This document shows, one piece after another, positions 24,788 through 30,686 of a DNA stretch of 30,686 nt. Within the stretch, counting starts at the first letter, position 1; each line of letters opens with the position of its first letter. Made by a program: the position numbers and the translations under genes. This stretch comes from JBNJEM01 sp051745935. Its GTDB lineage: Bacteria > Planctomycetota > Planctomycetia > Pirellulales > Pirellulaceae. The stretch covers positions 1-30,686 of the forward strand of contig JBNJEM010000015.1 in NCBI GenBank assembly GCA_051745935.1, read 5' to 3'. The notes under the pieces were generated by a model, which searched no databases, was not told where the DNA came from, and saw only the letters and a program-made list of their open reading frames with translations.

Positions 24788-25118
24788 TCACCACCCACGC
24801 GGCGGGCCGCGGCGTCGAGTTGGTAGGGGGGCAAGAAACGATTGGCCCCGATGCTTGAGAATGACGATGGATGTTGAGACGCGAATCCCACCGGCCGTGT
24901 CGCGTTGGATGGTTGGGGCGCGGGCCGGCAAGAACCCGTGGCAAGAAATGGGTGGCAGGGGTTTTCAGTTTCTTCACCGGCGGATAGAATTGCGGTACGT
25001 CGGTGGTGGACGAACGGGGCACTCGGGGCATGTCGGCGGGTGGTAGGTTGCCCACGGAGGCACGGATCGAGTCGGGCAAGATTGGAAGCGATAACGGTAA
25101 AAAAATTCGCGGGGCGGA

Positions 25119-25147
25119 TTGACAGTTGGTCGCGAAGTCGGTAACGT
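25119..25147 (+). promoter_or_regulatory. Candidate rRNA promoter P2
   Basis: TTGACA (25119-25124) and a weak -10 TAACGT (25142-25147) are 17 bp apart. The A-rich stretch GGTAAAAAAATT lies about 10 bases upstream, like an UP element, and GCGGGGCGG precedes the -35 as in P1. Distance to 23S is about 400 bp. Confidence 0.5.
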
Positions 25148-25167
25148 TACGGGTTTGAGTGAGTCGG

Positions 25168-25213
25168 GTGGACGCAAGCCACGCTCCGAGAGCGGGGCGT
25201 GACTTCTGTCCAC
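25168..25213 (+). other. Structured rRNA leader hairpin
   Basis: An inner 8-bp stem (CACGCTCC at 25180-25187 with GGGGCGTG at 25194-25201, one G-U) lies inside an outer GTGGAC/GTCCAC pair (25168-25173, 25208-25213). It is part of the leader between P2 and boxB. Confidence 0.6.
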
Positions 25214-25261
25214 GCGAGCGGTGGGCCGCGAAAGTGGTTTCATGGTTAGCGGCGGATGGTG

Positions 25262-25299
25262 GGCACCGAAACGGGTGCCGACAGGTTCTTTGACAATTT
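25262..25299 (+). promoter_or_regulatory. boxB-boxA antitermination signal of the 23S operon
   Basis: A boxB-like hairpin (GGCACC 25262-25267, GGTGCC 25274-25279, loop GAAACG) is followed six bases later by GTTCTTTGACAATTT (25285-25299). That is close to the rrn boxA consensus GYTCTTTNACAATTT bound by NusB/NusE. This is the normal order in rrn leaders and spacers, and lets RNA polymerase pass through structured rRNA. Confidence 0.75.
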
Positions 25300-25540
25300 G
25301 GTTGTGAAGGTAGTAGGCATCTTCCGATGGAGTCGAGCGATTCGTTGGGCGAGGCGAGGTTGTCGCAAGTGGCGGCCGAGTTGAGTCTGGGGAATTGATT
25401 GATTTCATCAGAGAGTGCGACGAGCGAGAGCAAGCGCGGGCCTATTTGGGCGCTGGTCGATGGCTGGCGTTGGGTAGGTTGGCCGTGTTTGCGATCGTGA
25501 CTGAAATACTCGAAAAGAGATCGTTGTTTGTAGCGAGACT

Positions 25541-25562
25541 ATGGAGAGTTTTGGATTTTTGT

Positions 25563-25570
<8 letters not shown>
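25541..25570 (+). other. 5' arm of the 23S precursor processing stem
   Basis: This arm ends with the 5' end of mature 23S (GGTCAAGC) and pairs with 28489-28518 across the whole rRNA. Shared blocks are AGAGT, TTGGATT, TGTGG and CAAGC. It is the expected RNase III substrate. Confidence 0.8.
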
Positions 25571-28488
<2,918 letters not shown>

Positions 28489-28497
<9 letters not shown>

Positions 28498-28518
28498 CAT
28501 TAATCCAACACTCTTTAG
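28489..28518 (+). other. 3' arm of the 23S precursor processing stem
   Basis: Complement of the 5' arm at 25541-25570, with the last bases of mature 23S included and only a few mismatches over 30 bases. Confidence 0.8.
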
Positions 28519-28585
28519 TGGCTCAGTCACGCACGGGTAAGCGGCCACCAGCCGCGAACCTTGCCTGCTACTTGCACAACCAAAC

Positions 28586-28619
28586 AAACGCGTGCCGGGC
28601 TTCGCCGCCCCACGCGTTT
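28586..28619 (+). other. Hairpin in the 23S-5S spacer
   Basis: AAACGCGTG (28586-28594) pairs perfectly with CACGCGTTT (28611-28619), 9 bp with a 16-nt loop, ending three bases before 5S. It could guide 5S 5' processing. It resembles a terminator, but no T-run follows, and the operon continues. Confidence 0.7.
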
Positions 28620-28621
28620 CT

Positions 28622-28730
28622 TCCCGGCGACCATATCGGAAAGGCCACACCTGTCCCCATCCCGAACACAGTAGTTAAGCTTTCCGAGCCGATGATAGTG
28701 CCAAAAGCGTGAAAGTAGGTATCGCCGGGT
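28622..28730 (+). rRNA. rrf: 5S ribosomal RNA
   Basis: CCCGGCGA (28623-28630) pairs with TCGCCGGG (28722-28729) as helix I. The conserved core CCCCATCCCGAACACAG with GTTAAGC lies at about 28655-28680. The length of about 109 nt is shorter than the usual ~120 nt; unusually short 5S rRNA is a reported feature of planctomycetes. Confidence 0.95.
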
Positions 28731-28736
28731 TCATAT

Positions 28737-28780
28737 TCCAAAAGAAAGCCTCGGCCTCCAGTAGGTCGAGGCTTTCTTTC
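28737..28780 (+). terminator. Intrinsic terminator of the rRNA operon
   Basis: A perfect 13-bp stem (AAAGAAAGCCTCG at 28741-28753, complement at 28767-28779) ends in CTTTCTTTC. The A-rich left arm means it could also work on the opposite strand. Confidence 0.92.
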
Positions 28781-29017
28781 TGCGCTAGAGGTCCGTCGCG
28801 CTCCCGCAGAGCCCAAACCGTCGAACACCCGCGACAACGCCTCGTGTTGGGGATTTCAGGCCGCATGAGAACGAAGGAAACGCGGAATGCCGCCGAGGGA
28901 GCAACCGCCCAATGGCGAACCTCCACGGATATCAGCCTCTTGCCCGTGAACGGTTACGCCGAGACAAAGCACGAGAACCGTTGGTTCCAGATACCCAGAA
29001 TCCACGCGCTGCCGCCC

Positions 29018-29593
29018 ATGTCATTGATTCTTGCCAGCCAGTCGCCACGCCGTCGCCAATTGTTGGCCTCGGCCGGTTATCGGTTTCAAGTGATTCCGCC
29101 TCCCGATATCGCTGAAGGGGCTATACCTCACGGTGAGCCTCCCGCCCAACTCGTCGCCCGGCTGGCCCTCCGAAAGGCCGCGCACATCGCGGCCACCATC
29201 GAGCACGGTCTAGTCATCGGTTGCGATACCGTGGCGGAATGCGATGGACAGGTGCTTGGCAAACCCCAGCATCAAGAACACGCGCGCGACATGCTGCGAC
29301 TGCTCCGGGGCCGCGACCATCGTGTTTTCAGTGGGCTCTGCCTTTGGAAATGTCCGGAGAACAGCAAACAAGTCGACGTGGCGGTCACCCGTTTAATCAT
29401 GGAAAACGTGACTGACCCGGAACTCGAAACCTACCTGGCCACCGACGCTTGGCAAGGAAAAGCTGGAGCCTTCGGATACCAGGACGGCATCCCCTGGATC
29501 CGCATCCTCGAAGGAAGTGAGTCCAACGTCGTCGGCCTGCCACTCGAACTGCTCGCCAGGATGCTTCGCGCCCACCAGGATCCGGCCCATTGA
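29018..29593 (+). CDS. maf: Maf-family nucleotide pyrophosphatase
   Basis: Members hydrolyse canonical or modified (d)NTPs such as dTTP, UTP or m7GTP to monophosphate and pyrophosphate, as house-cleaning enzymes; some are linked to septum formation. The 191-residue product starts MSLILASQSPRRRQLL, the family N-terminus. It has GCDTVAECDG with the catalytic Asp, a KPQHQEHARDMLRLLRGRDH region, the WQGKAGAFGYQDG motif and a C-terminal GSESNVVGLPLELL. The ATG at 29018 is chosen from this N-terminus; the Shine-Dalgarno is poor and upstream in-frame starts would reach into 5S rRNA. Substrate preference cannot be told from sequence alone. Confidence 0.92.
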   Translation: MSLILASQSPRRRQLLASAGYRFQVIPPPDIAEGAIPHGEPPAQLVARLALRKAAHIAATIEHGLVIGCDTVAECDGQVLGKPQHQEHARDMLRLLRGRDHRVFSGLCLWKCPENSKQVDVAVTRLIMENVTDPELETYLATDAWQGKAGAFGYQDGIPWIRILEGSESNVVGLPLELLARMLRAHQDPAH

Positions 29594-29966
29594 AAAAACC
29601 ACCTCGCCCCGAGTTCCTTCAAGATGGACCGCCTCCCCAAAGGTATTCCGCGCGGCCCGTCCTCCCGTTGGTGGGACCGGCGGTGGCCAACTGCTTTTGC
29701 GAAAGCCCTGTATGGCTCAACCGTGGGCGGCGGACGAGTTGTCGTGGCATGCTGACGGATTGTCGCCGTTGTCTGTGGGGAAAACGTCCCGCTCATGCAT
29801 GACATGGGGAAAACACTCCCTGTTCTTCCGGTTAAACGGACGCGGCGTGTGAATGGCGCGCGTCCTGCAAGAGGATCGGTCGGAACGCTTGTTACGCGAC
29901 CGTGACTTGGCCGCGGGCGGTGAAGGACCGCACGAATTGGAAACGCCATACAAAGGAGACCACCCA
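29594..29966. other. Gene-free stretch between maf and the thioredoxin-like gene
   Basis: No supported gene or clear promoter is visible. The only functional site I can identify is the AAAGGAGA ribosome binding site at 29952-29959. Confidence 0.5.
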
Positions 29967-30548
29967 ATGGTCGAGACAGCCAGTACCATGTTGCCGCTGG
30001 GAATCCCGGCACCTGATTTCAATTTGCCCGACGCATCAACCGGAAAACCGCTCTCGCTCAATGATTTGGGCGATCATCCAGCGTATCTTATCGCGTTTAT
30101 CTGCAACCACTGTCCGTTCGTCAAGCACGTGGCCGATGAGTTCGCGGCGCTGGCCAAGGAGTATCAAGAAAAAGGGGTGGCGGTCGTTGCGATCAACGCG
30201 AACGACGCGGACCGCTTCGCTGAAGATGCGCCCGAGCGGATGGCGGATGAAGTGAAGGAGCGAGGCTACACCTTTCCCTACCTGTATGATGAATCGCAGG
30301 CGGTGGCCAAGGCCTATCACGCCGCCTGTACGCCCGATTTCTACGTGTTCAACAGCGGCCGCAAGCTGGTCTATCGTGGCCAAATGGACGACGCGCGTCC
30401 CGGAAACAATCAGCCGGTGACGGGCCAGGATCTTCGCGCGGCCCTCGATGCCGTCTTGGCCGGCAAGCCCGTGCCGGAACGACAGAAGCCCAGCATGGGC
30501 TGCAACATCAAGTGGAAACCGGGCAACGAGCCGGACTACTTTGGCTAG
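29967..30548 (+). CDS. Thioredoxin-fold family protein with CNHC motif
   Basis: A 193-residue redoxin/AhpC-TSA-like protein without a signal peptide, predicted cytosolic. The domain opens with LGIPAPDFNLPD, followed by the conserved FICNHCPFVKHV, whose Cys46 and Cys49 form a CxxC redox site. VVAINANDADRF, GYTFPYLYDESQ and the cis-proline loop ACTPDFYVF follow. The C-terminus carries the family-specific PSMGCNIKWKPGNEP with an additional cysteine. This group is common in planctomycetes, Bacteroidetes and proteobacteria; its client is unknown. AAAGGAGA at 29952-29959 decides the ATG at 29967 over an in-frame ATG at 29853. It is probably a single gene. Confidence 0.9.
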   Translation: MVETASTMLPLGIPAPDFNLPDASTGKPLSLNDLGDHPAYLIAFICNHCPFVKHVADEFAALAKEYQEKGVAVVAINANDADRFAEDAPERMADEVKERGYTFPYLYDESQAVAKAYHAACTPDFYVFNSGRKLVYRGQMDDARPGNNQPVTGQDLRAALDAVLAGKPVPERQKPSMGCNIKWKPGNEPDYFG

Positions 30549-30686
30549 AATGTTGGTAACACTTTAACCGCCTGAACTCAGGGACCGGTCCATGGAACGT
30601 TCATGCCGGCCCTGTGCAGCGCGCGGGCCGGCGTCCGCTGGAAAAAATCCATGACGTTTCAAACCCGCGGCCGAGCGGACTCTGGC
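30549..30686. other. Right edge, no gene seen
   Basis: The last 138 bases hold only a short palindrome (GGACCGGTCC at about 30581-30590). No terminator or gene start is evident. Confidence 0.4.

Noticed and set aside
28709..29017. Upstream extension of maf into 5S rRNA
   Set aside because: It overlaps 5S and the terminator; the family N-terminus MSLILASQSPRR begins at 29018.
29431..30012. Minus-strand open frame across the maf/thioredoxin gap
   Set aside because: It overlaps both plus-strand genes, and its composition looks like antisense of a G+C-rich region, with no family resemblance.

Overview
The window comes from a G+C-rich bacterium that is almost certainly a planctomycete, probably of the Pirellula/Blastopirellula group. 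The evidence is a 23S-5S rRNA operon with no 16S gene anywhere in the window, a 5S rRNA of only about 109 nt, and several protein types frequent in that phylum: a secreted PQQ-type beta-propeller protein with a degenerate methyltransferase-like domain, a DUF4058 protein, a BON-domain exoprotein, and relics of planctomycete-style transposases. The lineage call is an inference; no 16S gene is present to confirm it.

Layout. Positions 1-1224 carry a dispersed repeat and a purine nucleoside phosphorylase on the minus strand. Positions 1225-4830 are mostly gene decay: inverted repeats, fragments of an endonuclease/exonuclease/phosphatase gene and of Y1-type transposases, one intact DUF4058 gene (2702-3445), and a near-perfect 210-bp tandem duplication (4018-4439). 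Positions 4831-7896 encode the large beta-propeller protein. Positions 7970-8830 hold a MITE-like element with a 5-bp target duplication and the 3' part of an IS1634-type transposase. An exported protein with WD40-like repeats follows (8893-10590, minus).

The best understood unit is a minus-strand biotin cluster at 11264-16324, in transcription order bioA, bioF, bioG, bioC, bioD. BioC and BioG make pimeloyl-ACP using the fatty-acid machinery. BioF, BioA and BioD then carry it to dethiobiotin. bioB and birA are not in the window. Upstream lie four minus-strand genes for envelope or exported proteins: a lipoprotein, a two-BON-domain protein, a two-helix membrane protein, and a TlpA-fold protein that has lost its nucleophilic cysteine. 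Three intrinsic terminators separate them.

The right third is the RNA locus. tRNA-Ile(GAT) and tRNA-Ala(TGC) have their own strong promoter (22455-22482) and their own terminator (22755-22791), so they look like an independent operon. Then come an IS21 transposase relic and a three-gene AT-rich cassette of unknown function ending in a sigma-region-4-like protein (23523-24763). A long rRNA leader with candidate promoters and a boxB-boxA antitermination signal precedes 23S rRNA (25563-28497), 5S rRNA (28622-28730) and a 13-bp-stem terminator. Maf and a thioredoxin-like gene follow on the plus strand.

The most interesting places are the decoupled tRNA/rRNA arrangement, the foreign-looking cassette wedged into it, and the group of dispersed repeats and transposase relics.
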